Shown here: piece after piece, positions 28,557 through 37,219 of the stretch | How the letters are laid out: each line of letters begins with the position of its first letter | How positions within the stretch are numbered: position 1 is the stretch's first letter | Assembly: GCA_947588995.1 (NCBI GenBank) | Contig: CANPZI010000003.1 | Location: forward strand, 1 to 64,000 | Length of the DNA stretch: 64,000 nt | Source: an uncultured Lachnospiraceae bacterium | GTDB lineage: Bacteria; Bacillota; Clostridia; Lachnospirales; Lachnospiraceae | Direction: 5' to 3' | The notes under the pieces: model-generated | What the model was told of the DNA's origin: nothing | Databases searched by the model: none | Seen by the model: only the letters and a program-made list of their open reading frames with translations | Program-made: the position numbers and the translations under genes

Positions 28557-30173
28557 CTATTTTACCAGATCCATCGGATCGATCAGGCATTCGAGCAGCA
28601 CGGCTTCATCCTTTTCCAGAAAAGCGTCAATCGTCTCCTGCGCGCCCTCCATGGTCCGCAGACGCATAAACTTCGTGTCGTAGGCGGCCGCCAGTTTCTC
28701 CAGATCAGGACTGCCGGACAGATCCACGACAGAATAATTGTCCTTGTAGGTATAGTGCTGGTATTCGCGCACCATGCCGAGATAATTGTTCTTTAACACA
28801 ATGATCTTCACGGGAATATGAAACTGTCTCATGGTGGCAAGTTCCATCATCGACATCTGGAACGAGCCGTCTCCGCACACGGCGACCACCTGTTTTGTGC
28901 GGTCCGCCAGCTTCACGCCCATCGCCGCCGGAATGGAGTAGCCCATGGTTCCCATGCCGCCTGTCGTCATAAATCTGCCGTTTTTCACAATATGATAGTT
29001 GCAGGACCAGATCTGGTTCTGCCCCACATCCGCCACATAGACGGCGTCGTCCTGCATGCTCTCCGACAGCATACGGATAAAGCGTGCCGGATCCACATAA
29101 GCGGGATTCGGCTTCCTGACACGCCCCATTGTCTCCCGGTAGCCGTTCAGCGTATCGATCCACGCCTCGTGCTCACAGGCAAATTCCTCCGCCATGAAAT
29201 CCTCGATGATATATTTCGCGTCGCCCACAAGAGGGATCGTCGGCCCCACATTCTTACCGATTTCCGCCGGGTCCACGTCAATATGCACGAGCACTTTGTT
29301 CTCCGTGATCAGATCCGGCTGGTTCACCGCACGGTCCGCCACTCTGGCGCCAACCATGAGCAGCAGGTCCGACTCATTCATCGCCCGGTTCGCGTAAGGA
29401 TGCCCGTTGTTGCCCACCATGCCGTAGTACATCGGATGTCCTGTCGGCATCACGCCGATCCCCATCATGGTAGAAACCACCGGTATACGATATTTTTCCA
29501 CAAAAGCGCGGAGCTCTTTCTCCGCCCCGCCGAGCAGCACGCCGCCGCCCGCACAGATGATCGGCCGCTTTGCCCGGGATAGTTCTTTCACCACTTTTCT
29601 GATCTGCACCGCGTTTCCCTTGACCGTGGGTTTGTAGGTGCGCATGTTCACCTCGTCGGGATATTTGAATCTGGCAATCGGTGCATTCTGCACGTCAATC
29701 GGCACGTCGATCAGTACGGGACCCTTTCTGCCTGTATTGGCGACGTGGAAAGCCTCCCTGAAGATTCGCGGGATTTCCTCCGCATCCCTGACCAGATAGC
29801 TGTACTTCACGAAAGATTCCACCGCACCGGTGATGTCCGCCTCCTGAAAGACGTCGGACCCCAGCAGGGCACTGTTCACCTGACCGGTAATGCACACAAG
29901 CGGAATGCTGTCCGCAAAAGCCGTCGCGATGCCGGTAATCACGTTGGTCGCGCCGGGACCGGAAGTCACCGCGCACACGCTCACGCTGCCCGTCATACGC
30001 GAAAGGCCGCTTGCCGCGTGAGCGGCATTCTGCTCCGTGCGAATCAGGATTGTCTCGATTTCGGAGTCCAGTATGCTGTTATAAAAAGGACATATCGCAA
30101 CTCCCGGATAGCCAAACACATATTTTACGCCTTCTTCCTCAAGGCATCTTACCATAGCGTCTGCACCTAACAT
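28557..30173 (-). CDS. ilvB: Acetolactate synthase catalytic subunit
   Basis: Thiamine-diphosphate enzyme condensing two pyruvates, or pyruvate with 2-ketobutyrate. The catalytic Glu is in RTEQNAAHAASG, the FAD-region VTSGPGATN follows, and the ThDP/Mg motif is CGDGSFQMSMMELATMRQF. About 538 residues, slightly short for the family, and the N terminus reads GYPGVAICPFYNSI instead of the commoner GYPGGAVLPIYD. The track begins seven codons earlier, inside metH; AAGGAG nine bases before MLGADAMV supports the start used here, just after the metH stop. Hence metH and ilvB are very likely on one mRNA. Confidence 0.95.
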   Translation of the reverse strand: MLGADAMVRCLEEEGVKYVFGYPGVAICPFYNSILDSEIETILIRTEQNAAHAASGLSRMTGSVSVCAVTSGPGATNVITGIATAFADSIPLVCITGQVNSALLGSDVFQEADITGAVESFVKYSYLVRDAEEIPRIFREAFHVANTGRKGPVLIDVPIDVQNAPIARFKYPDEVNMRTYKPTVKGNAVQIRKVVKELSRAKRPIICAGGGVLLGGAEKELRAFVEKYRIPVVSTMMGIGVMPTGHPMYYGMVGNNGHPYANRAMNESDLLLMVGARVADRAVNQPDLITENKVLVHIDVDPAEIGKNVGPTIPLVGDAKYIIEDFMAEEFACEHEAWIDTLNGYRETMGRVRKPNPAYVDPARFIRMLSESMQDDAVYVADVGQNQIWSCNYHIVKNGRFMTTGGMGTMGYSIPAAMGVKLADRTKQVVAVCGDGSFQMSMMELATMRQFHIPVKIIVLKNNYLGMVREYQHYTYKDNYSVVDLSGSPDLEKLAAAYDTKFMRLRTMEGAQETIDAFLEKDEAVLLECLIDPMDLVK

Positions 30174-30186
30174 ATTTCCGCTCTCC

Positions 30187-32664
30187 TTACTCATCTTGAT
30201 CTATGTTCAGTATTCTTCTGGTCAGCTTTACCGCGTCCGCCGCATCCTTGGAATAGCCGTCCGCACCGATCTCGTCCGCGTACTCCTGGGTGATGACCGC
30301 ACCGCCCACAATGATCTTGGCGTCCACCTTGTTCTCTTTCGCATACTCGATCACATGCCGCATCTGCTGCATGGTAGTCGTCATGAGCGCCGACAGCGCG
30401 ATAACCTGCGCGTGATGCTCTTTGGCCGCCGCTATGATCTTCTCTTTCGGCACGTCCTTGCCCAGATCGATCACCTGAAAGCCATAGTTTTTGAGCATCA
30501 GCGCTACCAGATTTTTGCCGATATCATGGATATCTCCCTCCACCGTGGCGATCACCACCGTGGGCATTTCCCGCCCGGCCTGCCCTGTCATGAGCATCGG
30601 CTCGAGATATTCTATGGAAGCTTTCATCGCCTCCGCGCTGGCGATCAGCTGCGGCAGGAAATATTTCCCCTTGTCAAAAAGCTCCCCGACCTCGTTGATC
30701 GCCGGAAGCAGCACATCATCTAAGAGCGCTCTCGCCTCATGCCCCTCCGCAAGCGCCCGTTTCGTATCCTCCACGACAATGTCTCTGTTCCCCTTGAGCA
30801 CATCCGTATAGAGCCGGTCCGTGACAGAAAGCGGCGCAGCATTTTGCTGCCGCGAAGCGGAAGCGCCCGTGAAGCGGATCCCCGCACCCGCGGAAGACGT
30901 GATTCCCTGCGCTTCGCGCGCCGCTTTCGCCGCCTCCATCAGCTGAATATACCGGATATCCGCGCCGTCCTTGTGCAGCAGAAGATCCGCCGCAAAAGCA
31001 CTGCTCACCAGAAGTTCCTGCGAGGGGTTCGCAATCGCCATCGTCAGCCCGGCCTGAATCGCCATTGTCAGAAAAGCGGCGTTGACAAATCCTCTCTCCG
31101 GCAGTCCGAAAGAGATGTTGGAGAGGCCGCAGATTGTCGCCAGACCATCCGCCTTGCAGTATCGGATCGTCTCCAACGTCTCCAGCGCGGCATTTCCGTT
31201 CGCGCCCACGGTGGTCACCAGACCATCCACCACGATATCTTCTTTGCGCATGCCCAGTTCCAGTGCGCGCGTCTTGATCTTTTCAATAATGGAAATCTTC
31301 TCTTTCAGGCTCTTTGGCAGTCCCTCGTCCGAGAGCGGGAGCAGCACGAACATGGCGCCGTACTTCTTCGCCAGCGGAAGCAGATTGTCGAATTTCACTT
31401 TCTCATAGGAGACGGAATTGATCAGCGCCCGCCCCGGATAGCGGCGGAGTGCCGCCTCCAGCACATCGACATGGCTGGAATCCAGGGAGAGCGGCAAATT
31501 CGTCACACCGCTCACCGTCTCCAGCGCGCGGAGCATCATCGCTTTCTCATCGATGCCGCCCATGCCCATGTTGATGTCCAGCACCTCGGCACCGCAGGCT
31601 TCCTGCTCCTCGGCGAAATCTGCCACCATCTCCATAGAACCCTGCCGAAGCTGTTCCTGCAGTTTCTTCTTGCCCGTGGGATTGATTCGTTCCCCGACGA
31701 TAAGGAAACGGCCGTCGAGACCGAAAGACAGCGTCCGCCGCTCGCTCGCAAGGAAACGTCTGCCCTCGATGCTACGCGGCACAAGAGGCATATCTCTCAC
31801 GGCTTCCGCCGCCCTGCGGATATGCTCCGGCGTGGTGCCGCAGCAGCCGCCCACAATGGACGCTCCCGCCTCCACCAGCATTTTCATACATGCGCCAAAC
31901 TCTTCGGCTCCCATGTCATAGACCGTGTGCCCGCTCTCGTCAAGCGAGGGAAGCCCGGCATTGGGCTTCGCGATGACGGGGACGGAAGCCACCGAGGCAA
32001 TCTGCCTGACGATCTCTGTCATCTTGTCAGGTCCGGTAGAACAGTTCGTCCCGACCGCGTCGGCGCCGAGGCTCTGCAGCACCACCGCCGCCGTGACCGC
32101 GTCCGTGCCGTAGAGCGTCCTGCCGTCCGACTCGAACGTCATGGTCGCCATCACAGGCAGATCACAGACCTCTTTCGCCGCAATCAGGGCCGCCCGCGTC
32201 TCCTGCAGGCTCATCATCGTCTCCACCACAAGCAGATCCGCGCCGGCGTCCGCCAGATAGCCGATCTGTTCCTTATAGACGTCAATCAGCGCTTCAAAGT
32301 CCAGCGTGCCGACGGGCGCAAGCTGTTCGCCTGTCATGGTGATATCCCCCGCCACATAGGCTCTGCCGCCTACCGCCGCCTTGGACAGCGCCACAAGTTC
32401 GCGGTTGATTCTCTCTATCTCGCCCTCCAGACCATACTCTCTCAGTTTGATGCGGTTGGCCGTAAAGGTGGGGGCATAGACGATATTGCTGCCGGCGTCC
32501 ACGAAAGCCCGCTGAAGCGACTGCAAAATCTCTCCGTGCTCCAGAATCCACTTCTCCGGGCACACGCCCGCGGGCATACCTTCCCGCTGCAGATTGGAGC
32601 CTGTCGCGCCGTCCAGAAAGATGGGATGATCCTTGATAAGCGTCCGAAATTCCTGTCTGTCCAT
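30187..32664 (-). CDS. metH: Cobalamin-dependent methionine synthase, no reactivation domain
   Basis: Transfers the methyl group of methyltetrahydrofolate to homocysteine through cobalamin. Domains: homocysteine-binding barrel (about 1-290) with Zn Cys ligands in GTNCSTGP and GGCCGTTPEH; pterin-binding barrel (about 330-590) with LIVGERINPTGKKK-type start; B12 cap and Rossmann domains (about 640-825) with the cobalt-ligand His in DIHDIGKN. The C-terminal SAM-binding reactivation domain of the E. coli enzyme is missing, as in many Clostridia, so a separate reactivation protein is needed. The true start MDRQEF lies 1 bp after the upstream stop; the 31 extra residues in the track are the tail of the lipoprotein gene read out of frame. 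Confidence 0.95.
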   Translation of the reverse strand: MDRQEFRTLIKDHPIFLDGATGSNLQREGMPAGVCPEKWILEHGEILQSLQRAFVDAGSNIVYAPTFTANRIKLREYGLEGEIERINRELVALSKAAVGGRAYVAGDITMTGEQLAPVGTLDFEALIDVYKEQIGYLADAGADLLVVETMMSLQETRAALIAAKEVCDLPVMATMTFESDGRTLYGTDAVTAAVVLQSLGADAVGTNCSTGPDKMTEIVRQIASVASVPVIAKPNAGLPSLDESGHTVYDMGAEEFGACMKMLVEAGASIVGGCCGTTPEHIRRAAEAVRDMPLVPRSIEGRRFLASERRTLSFGLDGRFLIVGERINPTGKKKLQEQLRQGSMEMVADFAEEQEACGAEVLDINMGMGGIDEKAMMLRALETVSGVTNLPLSLDSSHVDVLEAALRRYPGRALINSVSYEKVKFDNLLPLAKKYGAMFVLLPLSDEGLPKSLKEKISIIEKIKTRALELGMRKEDIVVDGLVTTVGANGNAALETLETIRYCKADGLATICGLSNISFGLPERGFVNAAFLTMAIQAGLTMAIANPSQELLVSSAFAADLLLHKDGADIRYIQLMEAAKAAREAQGITSSAGAGIRFTGASASRQQNAAPLSVTDRLYTDVLKGNRDIVVEDTKRALAEGHEARALLDDVLLPAINEVGELFDKGKYFLPQLIASAEAMKASIEYLEPMLMTGQAGREMPTVVIATVEGDIHDIGKNLVALMLKNYGFQVIDLGKDVPKEKIIAAAKEHHAQVIALSALMTTTMQQMRHVIEYAKENKVDAKIIVGGAVITQEYADEIGADGYSKDAADAVKLTRRILNIDQDE

Positions 32665-32665
32665 C

Positions 32666-33301
32666 TTACTGCGCGCTCTCCTGACTGCCGTCCTCAGCCG
32701 GCTCTTCATAGAATACGGTATCGTCCGTCTCGAAATCGTCCTCGGACATATCCTCATTTTCAGAAGAGGAGTCTTCTTCCTCTTCCTCCTGCGTCTGATT
32801 CAGATAGCCGCCGCCCAGAATCTCGTTCTCTTCCGTGTAGGTGATTCCCTCGCCCTCCGGAATCTCACCGTGCAGGATCATAATGATATACTGAATGCGA
32901 AGATTCGCCCGGTCATAGTATTCTCTCGCCGCCTCCGCAGCCGCCTCGTCGAATGTTTCCGCCTCGTATGCCTGATGATACAGCGCAACCGCCTGCCGCA
33001 TGTTCTCATCCGCCTCGTCAGCCAGACTGTCCGCCGCCGAGAACTGGGACGGCGTCTCTAGTTCCGCCATCCAGGCAATCTCCTCCTGCAGTCCGTCCAG
33101 ACAGGAGAGCAGCTGCTCCCTGGCATCCTCCGCCGAGGGATCGATAGCGTTCATGGTGTCATTGTAGCCGGCGACATTCGCGAAAAAGGTATTCATGTCC
33201 TCCTGATAAGCGCTCAGCGCCTCGTCCTCCCCGCAGGCCGTCAGCGACAGGGCGCAGCAGATACAGGCACAAAGTATCGTCAGTTTTGTTATCCTCTTCA
33301 A
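32666..33301 (-). CDS. Small acidic lipoprotein, unknown
   Basis: Begins with a lipoprotein signal, KRITKLTILCACICCALSLTAC, whose Cys would be lipidated. The mature part is helical for about 130 residues, then very acidic and low-complexity (runs of Glu, Asp and Ser) to the C terminus. A GGGGAGGAG six bases before a TTG that precedes KRITKL makes TTG the likely start; the 39 upstream residues in the track read through non-coding sequence. It lies 49 bp after the hybrid kinase and 1 bp before metH, so all are co-transcribed. It could be an accessory of the kinase's extracellular sensor, which is a guess. Confidence 0.75.
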   Translation of the reverse strand: MKRITKLTILCACICCALSLTACGEDEALSAYQEDMNTFFANVAGYNDTMNAIDPSAEDAREQLLSCLDGLQEEIAWMAELETPSQFSAADSLADEADENMRQAVALYHQAYEAETFDEAAAEAAREYYDRANLRIQYIIMILHGEIPEGEGITYTEENEILGGGYLNQTQEEEEEDSSSENEDMSEDDFETDDTVFYEEPAEDGSQESAQ

Positions 33302-33350
33302 GACATTCTCCTCCCCAAACAGCAGACATCCACGCAGATAAGCCGCGCGG

Positions 33351-36299
33351 TCACGGCAGCCATTTGTCCAATGCTTCCTGCAGTTTCTCCACTTCCACCG
33401 GTTTTGCGATATGGTCATTCATACCGGCGTCGAGCGCCGCTCTGATGTCGTCCGCAAAAGCATTCGCCGTCATCGCCACAATCGGAATCGCAGCTGCATC
33501 CTCGCGTTCCATCGCGCGGATCTGTCTCGCCGCCTCATAGCCGTCCATGACAGGCATCTGGATATCCATAAAAATCAGATCATAATAGTGCGGGGCGCTT
33601 GCAGCCACCAGCTCGACAGCCTCCCTGCCGTCCGCCGCCTGCTCCACGGCGACGCCGATGTAGGAGAGCAGCTCCACGGCGATCTCGCGGTTCAGTTCAT
33701 TGTCCTCAGCCAGCAGGATGTGCTTCCCTTCGTGGCTCTGTTTCTCCAGTTCTCCCAAAGCCGGCTTCTGTCTGTCATCCTGCCCCAGCACGGATTTGAG
33801 CGCATATACCAGACGGGAACGGAACAGCGGCTTCTCGATAAACGCCTGAATACCGGCCTCGCGCGCCTCCGCTTCCACCTCCGTCCAGTCATAGGCTGAC
33901 AGAATGATGATGGGAACCTCGTTGCCGACCCGCCTGCGAATCTCTCTGGCCGTATCGACGCCATCCCTGCCGGGCGGCATCTTCCAGTCCAGAATGACGG
34001 TGGCATAATCCTCTCCGGCCTCGTGAGCTGCCACGGTCTTCTCGATGGCTCCGTCTCCGCTCAGCACCCACTCCGCTCTCATGCCGATACTCTCCAGAAT
34101 ATCACAGGTACTGATACAGGAACTCTGGTCATCGTCAGCCACCAGCACTTTCAGATCTTCCAGTTCCTGCACATCGTCGGCAACCGCATCCTGCAGCTTC
34201 AGATGTACCTGTACCGTAAATTTGGAGCCCTGCCCCGGCGTGCTCTCCACCTTGATATCGCCCTCCATCATGCGGACGATATTGCGGGTGATGGCCATGC
34301 CCAAACCCGTACCTTCGATCTTGTTATTGACAGAATCCTGTGCTCTCGTGAAAGGGTCGAAGATGGTCCGGATAAACTCCTTGTCCATGCCGATGCCCGT
34401 ATCCTCGCAGACAAATTCATAGCAGCCCATGCCATAGATGCGGCTCTCCCGCTCTCTGATATGGAACGTGATGATGCCGCCCTCCGGCGTAAATTTCACG
34501 GCGTTGCCGAGAATGTTGACGAAGATCTGCCTGAGGCGCAGCGTATCGCCGATAACGTCCTCATGAACGATCTCCGAGATATGGACGCGAAGCTGCTGCC
34601 GCTTGTCGTTCACCTGTGCCCTGATGATCGTGACCACGCTCTCCACCATGTCGGACATGGTAAAAGGCTCCTCGTTCAGGGTGACCTTTCCGCTCTCGAT
34701 CTTGGACATATCCAGCACGTCGTTGATCAGCGCCAGCAGATGCCGGCTGGATATCGTGATCTTGCTTAAGCAGTCGGTGAGCCGCTCCTGGTCGTCCATG
34801 TGCATCGCCGCCACGGCGGTCATGCCCATGATGGCGTTCATCGGCGTGCGGATATCGTGGGACATGCGCGCCAAAAATTCCGACTTTGCGCGATTGGCGG
34901 CCTCCGCGGCCTCCGAAGCGCTCTTTAATGCCATACGGATCTCAATTTCCCGCTCTTTGATCGACGTCACGTCCTGAATGGCGAACAGTAGCTGAACCGC
35001 TCTGCCCTCCTCACGTCTCAGACACATGACAGACATATTCTCCCAGCGATGGCCGTCCATATCGATCTGATATTCATACTGCAGAAACGGCGTATCCTCC
35101 GTCAGACGTTTCCGGATCTGCTCCGCGGTGATGATGTCGGCCATCGTCCTGCCGCTGTCGTCCTCCGCGATATATTTAGGCTGCAGATGGCTGATCAGGT
35201 CCGTATATTTTCCCTTTTCCGGCGCATCGCCTTTCTTGCCCTCCAGATACTCATAAGTATCGTTCTCCAAGTCCACCAGCGCAAACCGCGTAAACAGATG
35301 GGGGACGGCGTCAACCACCCTGGAAATTTCCTGTTTTTCGGAGAGCAGCTGCCGTCTCTGCAGCCAGTTCTTGATCAGCAGATAAGCGACATACAGGAGA
35401 AAGGCGATAAACAGCTTGATCTCCAGACGGATCCCCGCGGAGTTCGCACTCTGCGTCATGCCCTTGTTGAGACGGGACGGCAGACTCTGCACCAAAAAAA
35501 GCCTGCCTCCCTCTAACGCCGTGACATAAGCGCTTCCTGCGCCGCTTCCGCCGATATAGTTGAATTTGGCGGATGTACCCGTGGCGAGAGCGTTCTCCAG
35601 CTTGCCGAGTTCCGCGCTGTCGAGTTTTCCGTTGCTTTGCATCTCTTCCAGCAGATTGTCCGGCTTGCTGCCGCTCCCCGAATAGCTGACTACCCGGCCG
35701 TCCGCCTCCACAAGATAGGAACTGCCCTGCATATCAAAATAGTTCACGTTGGCAAGGTGCGCGGGTATCGTTTTCTCGCGCAGGATGCCGCTGAGAACGC
35801 CGATAATCCTGCCGTCATAATAAAAGGGAGTATAAAAGATGAGCAGCGTCTCGTCGGTGATCCGTGAATGGTAGACGACGCTCCTGCCGCTGTTGCCGCG
35901 CATACCGTCCTGAAAATAATCCCTGTCGGACAGATCCGCCGTCCTGCCGTCGGCGGACAGATCCATCCCATCCGGGGAGACAAATTCCACATAGTCAAAG
36001 AAAGAACGGTCCGTCATATCCCGAAGCATATCCTCATCCACAACCGGCTCGGTCATGATGGATCCGTAGAGATGTGCCAGTATTTCCACATTGTTGTCCG
36101 CAAGGGAGAGCAGGTCGTTCATGCGCGCAGCCGACTGCAGTGTCGCAGACTCAATAGAATTGTCGTTCTGCTCCAGAACGCGCCTGCTGTTGTCTCTTGC
36201 AAACGTAAAAAAGGAGAAAGAAATAAAAACCAGAAGCGCGCAGATAAAAACGGCTTCCCACAGTATGACCCTGCTTTCTTTTTTACCCGAAACCCTCAT
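33351..36299 (-). CDS. Hybrid sensor kinase with extracellular sensor and two receivers
   Basis: About 982 residues. Two membrane helices (about 12-35 and 290-310) flank a Cache-like extracellular ligand domain; a PAS-type domain (about 330-450), HisKA with SHDIRTPMNAIMGMT (phospho-His near 500), HATPase with DTGIGMDKEF and GTGLGMAITRN, and two receivers follow, with phospho-Asp in VILDWKMPPGRDG and LIFMDIQMPVMDG. The first receiver carries an odd PPGRDG. The track start is 13 codons early; GGAGG before MRVSGKKES fixes it. It has its own promoter and no neighbouring output gene except the downstream lipoprotein, so its targets are unknown. Confidence 0.93.
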   Translation of the reverse strand: MRVSGKKESRVILWEAVFICALLVFISFSFFTFARDNSRRVLEQNDNSIESATLQSAARMNDLLSLADNNVEILAHLYGSIMTEPVVDEDMLRDMTDRSFFDYVEFVSPDGMDLSADGRTADLSDRDYFQDGMRGNSGRSVVYHSRITDETLLIFYTPFYYDGRIIGVLSGILREKTIPAHLANVNYFDMQGSSYLVEADGRVVSYSGSGSKPDNLLEEMQSNGKLDSAELGKLENALATGTSAKFNYIGGSGAGSAYVTALEGGRLFLVQSLPSRLNKGMTQSANSAGIRLEIKLFIAFLLYVAYLLIKNWLQRRQLLSEKQEISRVVDAVPHLFTRFALVDLENDTYEYLEGKKGDAPEKGKYTDLISHLQPKYIAEDDSGRTMADIITAEQIRKRLTEDTPFLQYEYQIDMDGHRWENMSVMCLRREEGRAVQLLFAIQDVTSIKEREIEIRMALKSASEAAEAANRAKSEFLARMSHDIRTPMNAIMGMTAVAAMHMDDQERLTDCLSKITISSRHLLALINDVLDMSKIESGKVTLNEEPFTMSDMVESVVTIIRAQVNDKRQQLRVHISEIVHEDVIGDTLRLRQIFVNILGNAVKFTPEGGIITFHIRERESRIYGMGCYEFVCEDTGIGMDKEFIRTIFDPFTRAQDSVNNKIEGTGLGMAITRNIVRMMEGDIKVESTPGQGSKFTVQVHLKLQDAVADDVQELEDLKVLVADDDQSSCISTCDILESIGMRAEWVLSGDGAIEKTVAAHEAGEDYATVILDWKMPPGRDGVDTAREIRRRVGNEVPIIILSAYDWTEVEAEAREAGIQAFIEKPLFRSRLVYALKSVLGQDDRQKPALGELEKQSHEGKHILLAEDNELNREIAVELLSYIGVAVEQAADGREAVELVAASAPHYYDLIFMDIQMPVMDGYEAARQIRAMEREDAAAIPIVAMTANAFADDIRAALDAGMNDHIAKPVEVEKLQEALDKWLP

Positions 36300-36344
36300 A
36301 AATCCTCCACGCTGTAATTTCTCTTGGTATCCCGACATCTAAAC

Positions 36345-36373
36345 ATTTTACCATGAGAAATTTGATGTTGCAA
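36345..36373 (-). promoter_or_regulatory. Promoter of the two-receiver kinase
   Basis: Minus-strand TTGCAA, 17 bp, TAAAAT, about 45 bp before the kinase start. It shows that the kinase is transcribed separately from the arsR-HMA pair. Confidence 0.7.
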
Positions 36374-36406
36374 CAGCAAGACCGGATTTATGCGCTTTTT
36401 GTCTGA

Positions 36407-36625
36407 TTATATCTCAATGGCACAGTCGGGCTCCACCTTGCGGCAGGCTTTCAGGACCTGTTTCATGACAGCTTTCTCATCCGCCCCCTCTGCAAAATCC
36501 ACTTTCATCTTCTGCGTCATGAAGCTGACTACCGCCTCAGCAACGCCCTCTGTCCTGCCTGCCGCCTCCTGCATTTTCTCGGCACAGTTGGCACAGTCCA
36601 CTTCGATTTTGTACGTCTTTGTCAT
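36407..36625 (-). CDS. HMA-domain metal-binding protein
   Basis: A 72-residue ferredoxin-like heavy-metal-associated domain, as in copper chaperones and the N termini of metal P-type ATPases. The metal site is the CxxC in EVDCANCAEKM near the N terminus, and the C-terminal ACRKVEPDCAIEI adds two more Cys. GGATAGGAG before ATG fixes the start twelve codons inside the track ORF. It follows arsR by 48 bp and is presumably controlled by it. In Clostridia this HMA protein often precedes a cadmium/zinc P-type ATPase gene; here the next gene is a kinase with its own promoter, so the exporter is missing or elsewhere. Confidence 0.9.
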   Translation of the reverse strand: MTKTYKIEVDCANCAEKMQEAAGRTEGVAEAVVSFMTQKMKVDFAEGADEKAVMKQVLKACRKVEPDCAIEI

Positions 36626-36673
36626 GCTCCTATCCTCCGTTTTCCCTTGATCTGCATTCACATATGTACAGAG

Positions 36674-37051
36674 TTACTCCTCCACATGCTCCATGCCCAT
36701 GCTGATAATCGCGCGGACATGCTCGTCGTCCAGCGAGTAGTAGACGGATTTGCCCTCCCGCCTGAACTTTACCAGTTTGGAGGACTTCAGGATTCTGAGC
36801 TGATGGCTCACGGAAGACTGGCTTAAATTTAAAAGCTTCGCGATATCGTTTACGCACAGTTCGTTTTCAAACATGGCATACAGGATTTTGATTCTGGTAG
36901 AATCCCCAAACACCTTGAAAAGCTCTGCAAGATCATACAGAATCTCATCGTCCGGCTGCTGTCTCGACACCTGCTCTACGATATCCTCACGCGCCGCGCC
37001 GTCGTCGTCCGGCGTGGTACGTTTTGTTCTGTCTGCATGTTCCGCCGCCAT
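36674..37051 (-). CDS. ArsR/SmtB-family metal-sensing repressor
   Basis: Winged-helix repressor released from DNA by metal. The recognition helix region is DIAKLLNLSQSSVSHQLRIL. The C-terminal helix carries DEHVRAIISMGMEHVEE, in which Asp, His (+2), His (+11) and Glu (+3) match exactly the spacing of the alpha-5 zinc site of SmtB/CzrA. The alpha-3 segment is ELCVND, lacking the second Cys of CadC, so zinc (or cobalt) rather than cadmium/lead is likely. The track start includes MYMKGGGGQ, which is the Shine-Dalgarno GGAGGAGGAGG read in frame; I start at MAAEHADRT. It has an acidic 30-residue N-terminal extension. It controls itself and the HMA gene. Confidence 0.92.
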   Translation of the reverse strand: MAAEHADRTKRTTPDDDGAAREDIVEQVSRQQPDDEILYDLAELFKVFGDSTRIKILYAMFENELCVNDIAKLLNLSQSSVSHQLRILKSSKLVKFRREGKSVYYSLDDEHVRAIISMGMEHVEE

Positions 37052-37073
37052 CTGTCCTCCTCCTCCTTTCATG

Positions 37074-37127
37074 TACATATGTTTAATTGTTCATATGTAT
37101 ATTATTTCATTTTTAATGAAATGTCAA
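37074..37127 (-). promoter_or_regulatory. arsR promoter and palindromic operator
   Basis: Minus-strand TTGACA (perfect), 17 bp, TAATAT (37099-37127). The spacer itself is a palindrome, TTTCATTAAAAATGAAA. Immediately downstream lies TACATATGAACAATTAAACATATGTA (37074-37099, outer arms perfect), resembling the 12-2-12 operators of SmtB/CzrA repressors and placed over the transcription start. This is the expected layout for autorepression. Confidence 0.85.
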
Positions 37128-37158
37128 CCTTTTCCCCGAACATTCTTACTCGACTTCT

Positions 37159-37188
37159 CCCGCAGCGAGAAAGAACACGCTTTGCGGG
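37159..37188 (-). terminator. Hairpin between proA and arsR
   Basis: Stem CCCGCA/TGCGGG continuing into GCG/CGC with a two-base bulge, about 30 bp past the proA stop. It lacks a T-run on the minus strand, so it is a poor intrinsic terminator; it may still end or stabilise the proA mRNA. Confidence 0.35.
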
Positions 37189-37219
37189 TTCCACCCGTTA
37201 TCGCGGCGGCGCGCGCTTC

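Noticed and set aside
30739-32844. 701-aa plus-strand ORF opposite metH
   Set aside because: Antisense shadow of metH caused by GC-rich codon bias; His/Arg-rich with no domain and no ribosome binding site, while the minus frame is a complete known enzyme.
32666-33301. SAM or cobalamin riboswitch upstream of metH
   Set aside because: metH begins 1 bp after the lipoprotein stop, leaving no leader for a riboswitch.
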